From the NCBI GenBank assembly GCA_020137815.1, contig CM035358.1, positions 1,607,033 through 1,671,032 of the forward strand: a DNA stretch of 64,000 bases, written 5' to 3'. The notes below the pieces were generated by a model, which was not told the origin of the DNA, made no database searches, and saw nothing but the letters and a program-made list of their open reading frames with translations. How positions within the stretch are numbered: position 1 is the first letter of the stretch; every line of letters starts with the position of its first letter. Positions 24,201 to 47,815 of the stretch are shown in pieces. Source of the DNA: Hormiphora californensis. Its lineage: Eukaryota > Ctenophora > Tentaculata > Cydippida > Pleurobrachiidae. The translations under genes were made by a program, and so were the position numbers.

Positions 24201-27200
24201 TCGATCCAGCAAAACGGGTAGATATTCCCGTAGCAGGAAGACATGGACTGAATGGGAAACTGCCCAGGAGCAAGATGACATTCTAAAATTAGTGAGACAA
24301 TGGGTGAGTGACGGGAATAGACAAGTGGTACAAGCCAACAGGGCCCCACCTGATCTAGAGTCTTTGTGGAAACAATACCAGCTGCTCCGGTTAGAGGATG
24401 GTGTTTTGCAAAGAAAATGGCTCGATATAAAGACAAATGATTCCAACTGGCTGATCGTGGTACCTATGAAGGAGCGAGAAGAGCTTATCAGACAGGCTCA
24501 TGACTTCCACACAGGTCACGCCGGAGTCAGTGCAACAGTTGATCACCTTCGAAGAAACTTTTACTGGCCGGCACAGCCCAAACAAGTCGGACTATACATC
24601 GGCCAGTGTGTGAATTGTGCATCCAACAAACAGCGTCAACAGACCTTCCAAGCCTAGATGGCCACATTTGTGTGTCACGAGTTCAACGCTGTGATAGTAA
24701 TAGATCATATCGTTCCAGAAGCCCGTGGATCGACAGAAAGAGGCAACAAGAACGTCTTATCAATCACAGACGTATATTCAAACTTTCTAGTTGCAGTACC
24801 TACAAAAACCCAATCATCCATTGAGAGCCGTGAGAAAATTCTGGCTAATTGGATATGGAAGTTCGGTTGGCCGAGAGAAATAATCTGTGATCAACATCAA
24901 AACTTCAACGGCAAAGAATTCAAGGATTTCTTCGAAAAGCTAAACGTGAAAGTTCAACACGGCCAAGCTTATTCAGCCCGCAGTACTGGACGTGCTGAAA
25001 ATAGCAACAAAAAGATTGATCGAATCCTCAGAGCAACCCTGTTTGAATCCAACCCTAAAGATTGGGACTTGCATCTTGACCAAGTGTGTTTCAAGCTAAA
25101 CAACACCAGATCCAGAAGAACAGGCTTCACGGCACACAGGATTGTATTTGGCACAGAACCAAACATGCCTGATGCGTTACATCTTCGCCGACCCATGGAT
25201 AAAAAGGATAAGACTCCACAGATGGGCATTCCAGCGTCCGTCTACAACCGCTACCGAGAAATCTGTAACTTGAGTTACAAAATCAGGCAGAACGTGGATG
25301 AAGACCTAATAGCGGCCAAAAAGCAATTCAACAAGAGACTAAATGACCCGGAGCTTGCAATTGGAGATCAAGTTCTGGTGAAAATCCCGTGCCCGGTTCA
25401 TAAATTTGGACCTAGGTTCGAGGGACCCTTCTCGGTGAGCGAAGTGATCAGCCCTTACCTCTACAGAGTGAAGATGAACGTGGGAAACAAGGTTATCGGT
25501 GTGGGAAAGTTGAAGTTGTATGCACGCAAAACTGTAGAGTGCAGGAATTCGGAGAAACCGAAGGATAACATAACGACCAAATCAAACGCACTTCCAACGC
25601 CAGTGCAGCATGGAAATGCAGATCATCCGGATCGTAACGAAACAGTAGTTGAAATCGTGCCAACTCCAGAGAAACCCAAAGATGACCAAGAGACAGCTGA
25701 AACCTCATCTCCAACACCAGAGAAACCCAAAGATGACCAAGAGATAGCTGAAACCTCTACTCCAACACAAGAGCAACCCGAATATGACCAAAACGAAGCG
25801 GAAACATCTTCTCTAGACCAAACCTTGGAAGAATTGGAGCAACAGCAAAATGACCCCGTGGACCGAGAGGAAAGACTCGAACCGGAATGGAGAGGACGAC
25901 TACGCTCAACCATAACGGGCGTGAAACGGTTTGTGTAGCTCTGTTATAACCGTTGGACCTTGTTGACCTTGATCAAGGCCTATCTGATAACATCAATGTT
26001 AATTCATTTGTCGGCCGACTGGATTTGTCTTGATATGGTCACCTGACTCTTGACAGCTGTATTACAATTCTGAATTTCCTGGTACTGCCTGTCAACCAGT
26101 GGCGAATAACTTGCTAGCTTGTTTAAACCTCCATTCCTGGTCCCAACTGCTGCTAATTCTGGTGAATTCATCTCCGCATTGAGGATAATCTGCTGATGCT
26201 CCAGAAGTTAAGATCATACCATTACGGTACGATCTCCCCTGTATATTTCTCGAAGTTGAGTATTCTCGACACAAAGCTAAGGTCCCTTGGGGCTTAAATA
26301 TCATGTCACCGATACAATGTTGAGAATTCTCGACGATTCACACCACGTCCGGATTTCATTTCAAAACAGTTATGTTGAGCACACTCGACAACCCGTTAAA
26401 ATCCTTTTGGATTTATTTTTATAACCCCAACCAAGTTGAGTGTACTCGACAACCCATCAAATCCTCTTGGATTTCGATTTTATTTTAACAACTAAGTTGA
26501 GTGTACTCGACAACCCGTTAAAATCCTTTTGGATTTATTTTTATAATCCCCAACCAAGTTGAGAGTTCTCGACAACAGCAACCATACAACTGACCTCTAT
26601 CTGTTGATATGTTTTGATGATCCAGAAACAAACTGAAACCTGATGACAAGGGTAAATGTGCTACCTAACGATACATGGCAGCTCCCAATCTGCGATACCG
26701 GTGAACAGTTCATGTGAAGTGTGAACATGCGATATTTTGCTTCCTTGAGACATGATAAGGAGGTGAAGAGAAGCCGTGATCTATTGGTTGAGATCAATGG
26801 TTTTGTCAGGAACCGGCTGTTGCTGAAGTTTGATTACCCCCTGAGAAACTCGCTTGAGAAGAGTGAAACAGACCGGTGTCCGATCCAGATCTCATCATCA
26901 ATTTTCCATCAACCTGTGCGCCATCCTTTGACATCGTGTTCCTGGGGTGGACGGTATCGGCCAACATGGTGCAACGTGAACAGCAATGCCCCCTTTTAAT
27001 TGGAACTTCAGAGACCTTTCTTCCTTACCTTCATCGTGAAATCATTGTTTAAAGCGAGAATTTCTCTGAGAAAGAGAAAACAGAAAAAGAAACAAATTGT
27101 AATATTTTATACAGTGTATTACTGACCATGAACATGTTTGTATTCACAAAATGTGAAGCTTTTAATGATCTTAATTTATTACCCGGGTATGCTATGGTCC

Positions 27201-28497
27201 GATTTTATTATTCTACACAGTATTTTTAATGAATTATTTTTACCGTTAACGTAACTCCTTGTAGAGTGTATCTTGTAAGTCATGTGTACTCTTTCTCGAT
27301 ATTCGTTTATTTTCATCGTCCCGTGCTCATGGTACAGTTCTGGGCTATTCTGTCGAGGACACCGTGTCACCGGCTCAAAGGAGTCGGTGGCAACGGCGCT
27401 TTTTGTCCTTGATGGAATGGTGCAGAACTGGGCCAGCCCTGTGTGTTTGTGTGTGCGTGTGTGTGAGAATGTGTGTTTGTGTCTGTGTCCTATCGCGAAG
27501 GTGCTTGTTTTGACGCTGAGTTCTATTAAAAGTACAGCATCTTCGCGCGCGCGTGTGTGTCGCTTTGGTGACACGCGCGCGCGTTTTCTGAGATCTGAGA
27601 GAGAAGAGCGATGTGTTTTTTGAGAGAGAGTTTTCTTTTGTCGGAACGAAGCAACTTTCAAAAGCGTGTGTTCTCTTAGTCAACTGAACTGTAACAATCC
27701 TTTACCGTTACTTTTACATTCACAAAAATAAAAGACAACGTGTTTACTTTCGCCTTTACGCTCCAGCTGACGGGTACGCCCCATACGTGTCACGAAACCA
27801 CCCCAAGAACGTCCCTTTCCAAACACCCCCGATTGCAGTCCACTTTACACCACTAGTATACATTGGGTACCTCTCTGTGTACTAGGGCACTATAACTTTA
27901 ATGTCCCTGTTAATCGACCCCCCCCCCTCCACACACACACACACACCACATGGAAGTGGCCGGGATAATTTAACATCTTCATTATTATCATCCCTCTCTC
28001 TCTCTATCTCTCTCCCCCCCCCCAAATAGAGACAAGATTGTGGTGCCTGATGGTTTATTCGGTGGGGCAGATTGAAACTCCTGATAACACTCCCACATCT
28101 CAATGTCCAGTTTCCATCACCGCACCGTGAATATGAATAAAACTTCCTAAATAGAAAAACCTTGCCACAACCCCATTCCCATACGTCGGAGATAATCCAA
28201 CTGAACTAGCTCAACCTAATCTTTATTGTACATATTGTGAAATCTAATTGAAATACTGAGTCCTCGAAAATTTCAGGTTTTTCCAACCATGGTTAATACT
28301 TGTTATGTTCTAACCCTCCCTTTACATTTGTCTCTCGCGTGCGGGGCACGCGAAAGGCAGTCTAGCTTGGCAAGGTTAATACATGGAGAATATGATCACT
28401 TACACAAGTTCAGAAGGGTGTCACTATGATACTGGTAGGTGTAGAGGAGAACACCAAATATCAGCATTGTCACAAAGACAACTTTGTACTGGGACAT
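15206..28497 (-). CDS. Golgi carbohydrate sulfotransferase (CHST8-14-like)
   Basis: Five exons on the minus strand: 28404-28497, 17504-17673, 16506-16628, 15707-16222, 15206-15424. All phases agree and the product is 373 residues, a normal length for the family. The N-terminus has one hydrophobic signal-anchor (about residues 5-22, [15 protein letters not shown]), as in type II Golgi enzymes. A Pro/Ser/Thr stem follows. The 5'-phosphosulfate-binding loop is [13 protein letters not shown] (about 125-137), split by intron 3, and the 3'-phosphate-binding motif is [16 protein letters not shown] (about 192-207). Such enzymes move sulfate from PAPS to chondroitin/dermatan, HNK-1 or GalNAc acceptors; the acceptor cannot be told here. 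Intron 1 is 10.7 kb because of an inserted LTR retrotransposon. Exon 1 was found from its start codon, anchor and GTAAGT donor. Confidence 0.93.
16766..16814. repeat. Perfect 24-bp-arm hairpin in sulfotransferase intron 2
   Basis: AAAGTAATACAAGGTCGTTT (from 16766) runs to an ACTC/GAGT centre and then its exact reverse complement, ending ATTACTTT at 16814. There is almost no loop. No flanking duplication or element ends were recognised. Confidence 0.8.
18016..18245. repeat. (AG)n microsatellite
   Basis: About 230 bp of nearly pure AG/GA dinucleotide with a few AAG and GAT interruptions, in intron 1 of the sulfotransferase gene. Long open frames of Arg-Glu or Ser-Leu repeats here are artefacts. 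Confidence 0.97.
18586..19021 (+). repeat. 5' LTR
   Basis: By eye identical to the LTR at 27418-27852 except for one extra C near the end. It contains an alternating CGCGCGCG tract in an inverted arrangement around GTGTGTCGCTTTGGTGACAC and an AATAAA-like polyadenylation sequence near 18895. A primer-binding site would start just after 19021, but the tRNA could not be named. Confidence 0.93.
19068..20861 (+). pseudogene. Retrotransposon gag, frame-disrupted
   Basis: The first open part is 19068-20249 (393 codons): a basic, Pro/Gln/Ser-rich N-terminus followed by a capsid-like helical region from about codon 265. The frame then changes twice before 20861. Three zinc knuckles of the CX2CX4HX4C type can be seen, one near 20477-20520 (in a different frame from its neighbours), one near 20536-20580 and one near 20734-20775. 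Gag packages the element RNA in cytoplasmic particles. The breaks may be true decay or sequence errors. Confidence 0.88.
20873..21688 (+). CDS. Retrotransposon aspartic protease region
   Basis: Open for 271 codons. The first half is acidic and lysine-rich linker; the second holds a retropepsin-like core with [12 protein letters not shown] (catalytic DTG, about residue 192) and the later ILLGDPF motif. It would cleave the Gag-Pol polyprotein. It ends at a stop at 21686-21688, and following pol sequence continues in other frames. Confidence 0.85.
   Translation: MTPAQKKDIKKNRVTTPESVPVECFWDPPRSEEVHPREDEGDTATSLKSTHAIAGTEITPDENVSGLSSSSDVDVESKDLLVTAKLSPRTKKTEKVVIRKQEKNQSHTDVSDEKNEIVDSSAVVEVEGNNEDDVIPEPKTERKKKRNKRSKAAKVKALSGEEIRKSQEIIVNGLIYGPAWCEDQTKHRVRMFIDTGSQVNLIDWTTVCKYGLVSEIRETNRKLRDFSGNRIPCRGAISLCMIVGGATINLVNFVVCEGMDTDILLGDPFWS
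21669..24221 (+). pseudogene. Retrotransposon reverse transcriptase and RNase H, broken
   Basis: RT motifs are spread over several frames: [11 protein letters not shown] near 22490, [13 protein letters not shown] near 22600 and the active-site FVDDLL (a YxDD variant) near 22790. The RNase H part, from about 23290, is open for longer and shows [15 protein letters not shown] and a later DWLSRF. Stops and shifts between 21980 and 23150 break the polyprotein. From about 23620 the frame continues as an acidic Glu/Ser/Thr-rich spacer with no clear domain. Confidence 0.85.
24139..25938 (+). pseudogene. Retrotransposon integrase (zinc finger, DDE core, GPY/F)
   Basis: The first frame (24139-24657) carries the HHCC zinc-binding domain (HDFHTGHAG ... 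GQCVNCA) and ends in a stop at 24655-24657. The next (24658-25938) holds the catalytic core: Asp in VIVIDHIV, Asp in ICDQHQNF and Glu in [14 protein letters not shown]-like module, [14 protein letters not shown], follows, typical of Ty3/gypsy integrases. The C-terminus repeats a unit containing EKPKDDQE two to three times. The stop between the zinc finger and the core would separate them. Confidence 0.88.
26244..26576 (+). repeat. Array of GTTGAGNNNNCTCGAC palindromes in the retrotransposon 3' region
   Basis: Six near-palindromic units of the form GTTGAG-4 nt-CTCGAC lie about 50-75 bp apart. The last four sit in a longer repeat that includes CCTTTTGGATTTATTTTTAT. They lie after the integrase and before the 3' LTR, where no protein is evident. 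Confidence 0.85.
27418..27852 (+). repeat. 3' LTR
   Basis: Partner of the LTR at 18586. It begins TGGTGCAG and ends ACACCA, followed directly by the CTAG direct repeat of the insertion site. No clear polypurine tract precedes it. Confidence 0.93.
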
Positions 28498-28640
28498 CTT
28501 GCCGAGAGAGATATTATCTGGAGAGATATTATCTGGAGATATTGCAGAGATATTGCGGATATGTTGCAGAGAGATATTATCTGGAGATATTGCGGATATA
28601 TTATCTGGATATATTGCAGGGATATTGCGGAGTTTATCGT
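28498..28640. repeat. Short tandem repeat just upstream of the sulfotransferase start
   Basis: On the minus strand, repeats of a 13-22 bp unit around TATCTCCAGATAATATCTCT run up to about 12 nt before the start codon at 28497. Several copies contain a pyrimidine-CCAG that could act as a splice acceptor. Confidence 0.7.
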
Positions 28641-28872
28641 TCTTTCTCGTCTGTAGATGCTAACGTCATCATATCGTCATCATGACATTGCGAGAGCTGA
28701 TAAGATAACGAATTGTTATAATATGTTATGTAGATGTATAATATGGAAGTCGTTGAGTGGAATGGTGTGAGTGGGTGAGTACGATGATAATTGACAAAGT
28801 TGAAAATTATAATAAGGGAATGGGTCTAGGACAATATTAAGATCATCTAAGATTTAAAGAATCTTTCATGTA

Positions 28873-30181
28873 GGGTAAGCTGGGGTAAAAGTGGCCCACT
28901 TTTAACGTTTTAGGTTCTAAAATACGCAATTTATACAGCAGGAAGAACAAGAATTATTGCATTATGTATTCATAATGCTGTGTTTCCCTGCCCTACCGTT
29001 TCACATGTCAGTGACATTGTCACTGCCAACAGGATCAAGGCTTGGTCATAATGTAATGTGAGATGCATACGATCTAGCTGTCAGTATACTTCTCACATAG
29101 CTTAGAGTTAGCTAACTCCCAATCACATGACACTTGCTAACCAGCTTTTGACATTTCAACTTAACTACTTATCTAACATCTCACACTCGACTCGCAAGAT
29201 GAAAATGTGTATGTAACACGCGAAACGCCCGGCAGAGCATTTCATGTTTTGTTGAGTGGCGCGCACACACGTCCATCAAACTGTGTCAATGAGGTGTTTG
29301 ATGAAGGAGTAGCTCGTCACTGTGCGCGCGGCTCTAGTTGCTACACCGTTGCCCTCGCAACGAAAGTGTGACCAAAAAATGTCCCTCTACCGATTAGTTA
29401 GTATACCAAAATGTCGTTTTCGAATTCTAACCCTGCTATGCCTTTTTACAAAGTAAAAAGGCATCCGGGTGAATGCCTTCGGCATTCACCCGGGCAGGGA
29501 AAAAAAATTATATAGGCTATCCAATGAAACCTTTTCCTTTCAGCCGAGCTAAATTTTAATATCTACAAGTTTTATTTAATGGGTTAATTAATCAATTCAA
29601 ATAATTTGGTGAGGCGTTTTTTGGAAAATTTGCACCGGGGCAAAGTGGCCCAAGCCAATAGCATTGCTCGATTTTATCACGTGCCTGGTGTTGTTAGACG
29701 AAACGATCAAACTAGGGGCAAAGTGGCCCATGTTCTGCACCGGAACATGGGCCACTTTGCCCCTAATTTGATCATCTGTACTACATTTTTGTGCATTCCA
29801 ATATCACGTGGTATTGCAGGCGCCATTTCATTGGTACTAGAGGTGGGCCACTTTGCCCCAGACCGGACCATTTTGCCCCGGAGAGTGGGCCATATTTGCC
29901 CCGATTTCACAAAATTGACAATTAAGACAACAAAAATGCCAATTTCTTCAAAAATTTTTATACCACGTTTTAGAGAATTATAAAGCCTAACTGGCAGTTT
30001 TTGCAAAATTAAAATCGGCCAACCCAAACAGAAATGACAGCAGTTTTAAAGCGAAAATTCGGAACAGAACGAGCAGGTCTCCGCTGGAGAAAAAGTCACG
30101 TGACCACATGTAATAACTAGGGCCACTTTGCCCCATACATGGGCCACTTTACCCTGCGGGCCACTTCACCCCAGCTTACCC
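28873..30181. mobile_element. Inverted-repeat DNA element with internal hairpins
   Basis: Termini GGGTAAGCTGGGG and CCCCAGCTTACCC, each flanked by TA (28871-28872 and 30182-30183), as expected for a TA-targeting (Tc1/mariner-like) non-autonomous element. The motif GGGCCACTTTGCCCC occurs repeatedly in both orientations. There are strong hairpins at about 29442-29500 (GGGTGAATGCC/GGCATTCACCC) and 29715-29763 (21-bp arms, GGGGCAAAGTGGCCCATGTTC). No transposase frame. Confidence 0.8.
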
Positions 30182-31712
30182 TACGTAACAGCACAATTAT
30201 AAGGAGGATTCGGAAGTTGAAATAACATAAGTAACTCTCATTGATTGAAAAAGAGGGAAGATAAATAAAAAAGGAATTTCGTAATAAACTGCATATTGAG
30301 CAACTTATTGTGAAAGTTCTATCCACAGGGTCTAATTAGACCTCATGACAGCTCTGAGCTCATACAACAGTGTTAAAACGCAGAAACATACTGGGTATAC
30401 TGACTGTTGAGGTAGTAATACACTCAAAATGTCAAAAATAAGGGCAAAATGTGCATATACTGCATCTAGCATATATACTGAGCAAGCTTACTGAGTATAA
30501 AGCAGAGAACTCAAGGAACTCAGAAAATCTCTAACAATGAGACTAAAAATAGATTTTCTAGCAGTCGAGTCGGCATCTCAATATACCCCAAAAAAGAAAA
30601 CAAAGAAAACTCGGCACGGGAAAGGAAGAATAATCATTTAAAATTTGGAGTACTGAAGACAAAAGAATTCCCTCAATCTAGCTCGAGCCTAAGAGTCTCG
30701 ATCACTCTTAATTGAACACCTGCTGAGACACTACACACTGACTTGGAGTCAGGGAGAGGGAAAGAGAGGAAGGGTGATGATTAGTGAATGGTGTAAATGG
30801 ATCTACGCAGCTGGCCAACAGCAGTTTAACTGGCCTCTAATTAAATCCCGGTGAGACTGCAGTTTATCCCGCGACCTGCGGCACACCTAAAGGTTTGGTT
30901 CGACAAAAAGATAGAGCGATTGAGAAAATACGGGAGAGAAAACAAAGAGGCATACCAAGAAAAATAATAAAGGCTATAGCACCCAACAAAGAGAAAAAGA
31001 GGGATAGAGAAAAGAAAAAGTGACAGAGAGAAAAGAAAGAGGGATAAAGAGAAAGGAATAGCCAAGAGGAAGTGACTAATTAAGTATGCTGTAGCCAAGA
31101 CATTTTATTATAACTGGGGCCTATAGTGTTGTACACCTGCAACAAGTAACTATACATTTCAGACAAGAACATGCCAGTTAATGTGGAGAGTAAGAGGTCA
31201 ATTATCTACCAGATGGACGTGATGTGATAATTATTAATCATTTACCAAATTAGTAGACCCAAGTTCATTCATTATCTCGACCAGTCCTGTCAGCTGTCTA
31301 GTGACTAGTATGTACCGGGGTCCTCAGCTTCATCATGTAATTACTTGACGAGTCTATTATGGTAACCTAGACCCTAGCACCTAACTAAGAAAACAAAGAA
31401 CTGCACGGGCTCATAGCGGATTTTATTCACATTAATAACCCTGTGTCCAGGCCTGAGGCACTTGTTTATGAAAGTTTGTTTGCGAAACAATCCCGTACTT
31501 TTCTTCCTCGTCCTAGGCTCTCCGCTCTTTTCTATTTGACGATTGAGATAATGAATACCTTACACCGAGATCGAAGACATGGAGCAAACCCACAGTCCGC
31601 CTGTGTACGACAGGCCGCTTCACAATTTGCAGTGGCCCGTCGCTTAAAATTTAAATAAACAATTGGACTAGTAGAAGTTTTTTAAGTCTAAAAGGGGTCT
31701 GCAGTCTGTATG

Positions 31713-31978
31713 CTAAAGTCGGATTTTTTGAAACTGTCACCCCCCTGGGTGGCGCGCAAGTTTTTATTTGCACATCGGAAACTTGTTTTCGCTCTCACGC
31801 CTTTGTTTTTTGACCAATTTCGTCAAACCAAAGTTTTACGGACTCACAAAATTATGCTCTTTCCGATGATATGCGGTTTTTTGCCGAAAAGTGAGAGCAA
31901 GTGGGGGCTGTCACACGCAAATACGACTTCGCGTGTGAAAAGGGGGGCGACAGTTTCAAAAAATTCGACTTTACTGTA
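31713..31978. mobile_element. Small MITE, 25-bp terminal inverted repeats
   Basis: The left end TAAAGTCGGATTTTTTGAAA and the right end TTTCAAAAAATTCGACTTTA are near-perfect inverted repeats enclosing about 215 bp without coding capacity. The outer TA could be the target duplication. Confidence 0.8.
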
Positions 31979-31999
31979 GAGTTTCTACAGCGTCCAACG

Positions 32000-32128
32000 G
32001 GCAACGCATGAGGAAAGAGAAGGGCAATGTTAAAATCTGGGTGCCTTCCAAGTTCCATTGCTAACAATTCATCGATTTTGGCGGTCGAGACGGGTTAGGG
32101 TCTAGTTAGGGTTTTGTTTGGAGTTAAC
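32000..32128. repeat. Repeat shared with 51960-52080, GTTAGGG-rich
   Basis: Contains GTTAAAATCTGGGTGCCTT, then CTAACAATTCATCGATTTTG and a tail with several GGGTTAGGG-like units. The same order recurs at about 51965-52080. The tail is short and irregular, so it is a dispersed repeat rather than a telomere. Confidence 0.65.
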
Positions 32129-32195
32129 CTGTCTGGCGCCGCGACCCATCTGAGCGCACTTGAGAATCAAATGGGGTATGGCGCCGCCATACAGG
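32129..32195. repeat. Dispersed 65-bp palindromic module
   Basis: CCTGTCTGGCGCCGCGACCC at the left and GGTATGGCGCCGCCATACAG near the right end. It is present in reverse orientation at 51453-51514 and as related pieces at 14220-14616. Confidence 0.8.
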
Positions 32196-33442
32196 AGTTA
32201 ACGGTTAGTGCTATAATTCAAACCGAGTTAAAGAAAGTAGAAACTTTTTTCTTTTTTTTCGAAACTAAAAATTTTGAGACCTTGATTGATTTCTGCTTTT
32301 TTCATGTCAAGAGCACGCGCGTTAAGGTACGCGCAAAAACATTTTATGTGTCTCGCGCGGCGTCAATTGCGTAATTTGTTGATTTGACCTTCATTTACGT
32401 TGCAAGAATAAACTGCAAGAACAAACACTTTGTTTCGGTAGGAGAAAATACCATAATTATACGATGTACAAATACATACAAGCTCATTTGAGGAACATTC
32501 GTATTCAATATTACTACTTCAAGTTGACTTTGAGAATGAGTGGTAATACAACTGGTATGGTTTAAGTTTAACCAATGAAAATACTAGATAATTCCAGCAA
32601 TTCGGTCGTAATGATATCCTTATCTCTTCGAGGGAATAGTGTGGTTTGCATGAAGGTGAATTCTAGTAAAAAGCTTGACAGATAATAAAAAGTATGATGG
32701 TAACTATCACTGGACAAACACTCTCGTCCTATCTTAGAAAAATATCTGTATTAGTTGCTACGACTCAACTTAACCCGGTAAGTCGATAAACAGATCTCAA
32801 GATGCCTAGCCCACATTAGTGAGTGAAAACTCATTCAATATCAAACCACCTGCAGTACCGCTAGAAGTATTTATCTTCAGTTGGATAATTAAAAAAGGAA
32901 AACATATTTCGTATCACGGTGCTCCCATAGACGGCAAGAAATAAAGTATCAAAAACGAAACACTCCAATTATTATAAGTTGAGAATATAATAACGAATTG
33001 GTTGACTCTGACCCAATCTTTACAGCAGCTTGTAGTTATCTGGCTTGCACCATACCCTGACCCATTCCCAGTTATTGTCACTGATCTGACTATTAGGGTA
33101 GGTCTGATACGAGCTCGAAAATTTACAGCTCAATCTGCACTAGCCTAGATCTGAATGAATCACTTAAGTTTAGAGAAATAATCCTGAAAGTATTATTGAA
33201 TAATAGGCAGACTATTACCATATTTACACACACTGTCACTATAGCTCCATGCTCGAACGGGGTGACCACTTTCTCTCTCCATTCTAAAACTATGGCAAAT
33301 TTTCTCTGGTAATAGCAAAAAAACAACCAATACAATTCCACTAACTACAATTACCTACAGATCCTATTTTCACTATTCCAAAACAACCATTCCACTAACT
33401 TTATAACAGCTCCTAAATATTCACTATTCTGAGTTTGTAAAA

Positions 33443-46799
<13,357 letters not shown>

Positions 46800-46849
46800 A
46801 CCCGTGTCATTATCCTACGCCAAGTGGGCAGCACGTCATGTCATGGCGC

Positions 46850-47165
46850 CCCGGCACTACAGATGGAGGGGGTTAGAAGGGGTACTAGAGATGGAGAGGG
46901 GTTAGAAGGGGTACTAGAGATGGAGAGGGGTTAGAAGGGGTAATAGAGATGGAGAGGGGGTGATGGGTTAGTGAATAGTGGGGTTAGAAGGGGCACTACA
47001 GATGGAGAGGGGTTAGAAGGGGCACTACAGATGGAGAGGGGTTGATGGGGTTAGAAGGGGTACTAGAGATGGAGAGGGGTTAGAAGGGGCACTACAGATG
47101 GAGAGGGGTTAGAAGGGGTATTGGGTTAGTGAATACTGGGTTTAGATGGAGATGGAGAGAGGTTG
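46850..47165. repeat. Minisatellite upstream of TNNI3K exon 1
   Basis: About eight to nine imperfect copies of a 28-30 bp unit AGATGGAGAGGGGTTAGAAG plus GGGTACTAG or GGGCACTAC, starting about 50 bp upstream of the TNNI3K start codon (46799, minus strand). It therefore occupies the likely promoter or 5' leader region. Confidence 0.88.
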
Positions 47166-47441
47166 ATGGGGTTAGAAAGGGGTTTTGGAAGGTCCCGCCA
47201 CAGACATCTAGTGGGGGGCTGGGTTGGTATGTACAGAAAAGGAATTTGGAGACTGGAGAAAAGGAATTTGGAGAGACAAGGGTTGATGCAGGGGTAACAA
47301 AAACACGATAGAAACCATTTTAAGAAAATAATAATCAGTAGAAATATCAAATACACAAATAGTTAAGTTAGTATGTTTTAAGTTAATAATAACAGCCCTG
47401 TTCAAGAATACTAACCCGTTCAATAATTATCTCTCCCAGCT

Positions 47442-47446
<5 letters not shown>

Positions 47447-47505
<59 letters not shown>
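47447..47505. repeat. (CT)n microsatellite
   Basis: Pure CT/TC dinucleotide run, about 58 bp, with degenerate continuation to about 47550. Confidence 0.95.
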
Positions 47506-47513
<8 letters not shown>

Positions 47514-47815
47514 TTTCTCTTTCTCTCCATCACTCTTTCTCTCCCTCTCTCAATCCATCTTCATAAGTCAAAAATCACAAAAACGCCAAGTAATAAATAA
47601 TGGTCATCGTCTTGTAGGGAATCGTCAAATGTAGCATGCAGCATGGAGTGGAAATTAAAAAATTAAAAAGATAGCAAATAAATAAGAAGAATAAAAAATG
47701 TTTTCGATGGTCAGAATGTTAAAAGTTCTTAGATTCATGGCGTGTATATTAATAACTTACTAAAAAGACGTGAAAAAGGAAAGGTTAACATGGCTTCGCT
47801 CACTCACTGCCACGA

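Larger units (their letters stand above)
18586..27852 (+). mobile_element. Ty3/gypsy LTR retrotransposon, 9.3 kb, disrupted
   Basis: Two 435-436 bp LTRs flank a gag-protease-RT-RNase H-integrase interior, the Ty3/gypsy order. The LTRs begin TGGTGCAG and end ACACCA or ACACCCA, the usual TG...CA. A 4-bp CTAG lies on both sides (18582-18585 and 27853-27856) and is the likely target duplication. The interior has several stops and frame changes, so this copy does not look autonomous. It sits in intron 1 of the sulfotransferase gene in the opposite direction. Confidence 0.95.
28498..33442. other. Intergenic region, mobile-element remnants, no gene seen
   Basis: Lies between the 5' end of the sulfotransferase and the 3' end of TNNI3K, both on the minus strand, so it should hold the sulfotransferase promoter, which I could not recognise. 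It contains a tandem repeat (28498-28640), a 1.3-kb inverted-repeat element (28873-30181), a 0.26-kb element (31713-31978) and a palindromic module (32129-32195). The stretches 30190-31700 and 32400-33440 show only purine-rich or AT-rich sequence with no credible exons. Confidence 0.6.
46800..47815. other. Intergenic region between TNNI3K and the astacin gene
   Basis: Holds the minisatellite at 46850-47165, a (CT)n microsatellite at about 47447-47505 and AT-rich sequence from 47575. Both flanking genes are on the minus strand, so the astacin 3' end and the TNNI3K promoter share it. No exon or promoter motif recognised. Confidence 0.6.

Noticed and set aside
26721-26999. A 92-codon frame after the integrase, considered as an envelope or extra retrotransposon gene
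   Set aside because: No signal peptide, membrane segment or recognised motif, and it is short; not supported as a gene.
32085-32125. GGGTTAGGG-like units here and at about 52025-52080 as internal telomere repeats
   Set aside because: Only a few irregular units, always next to the same non-telomeric repeat sequence, so they belong to a dispersed repeat.
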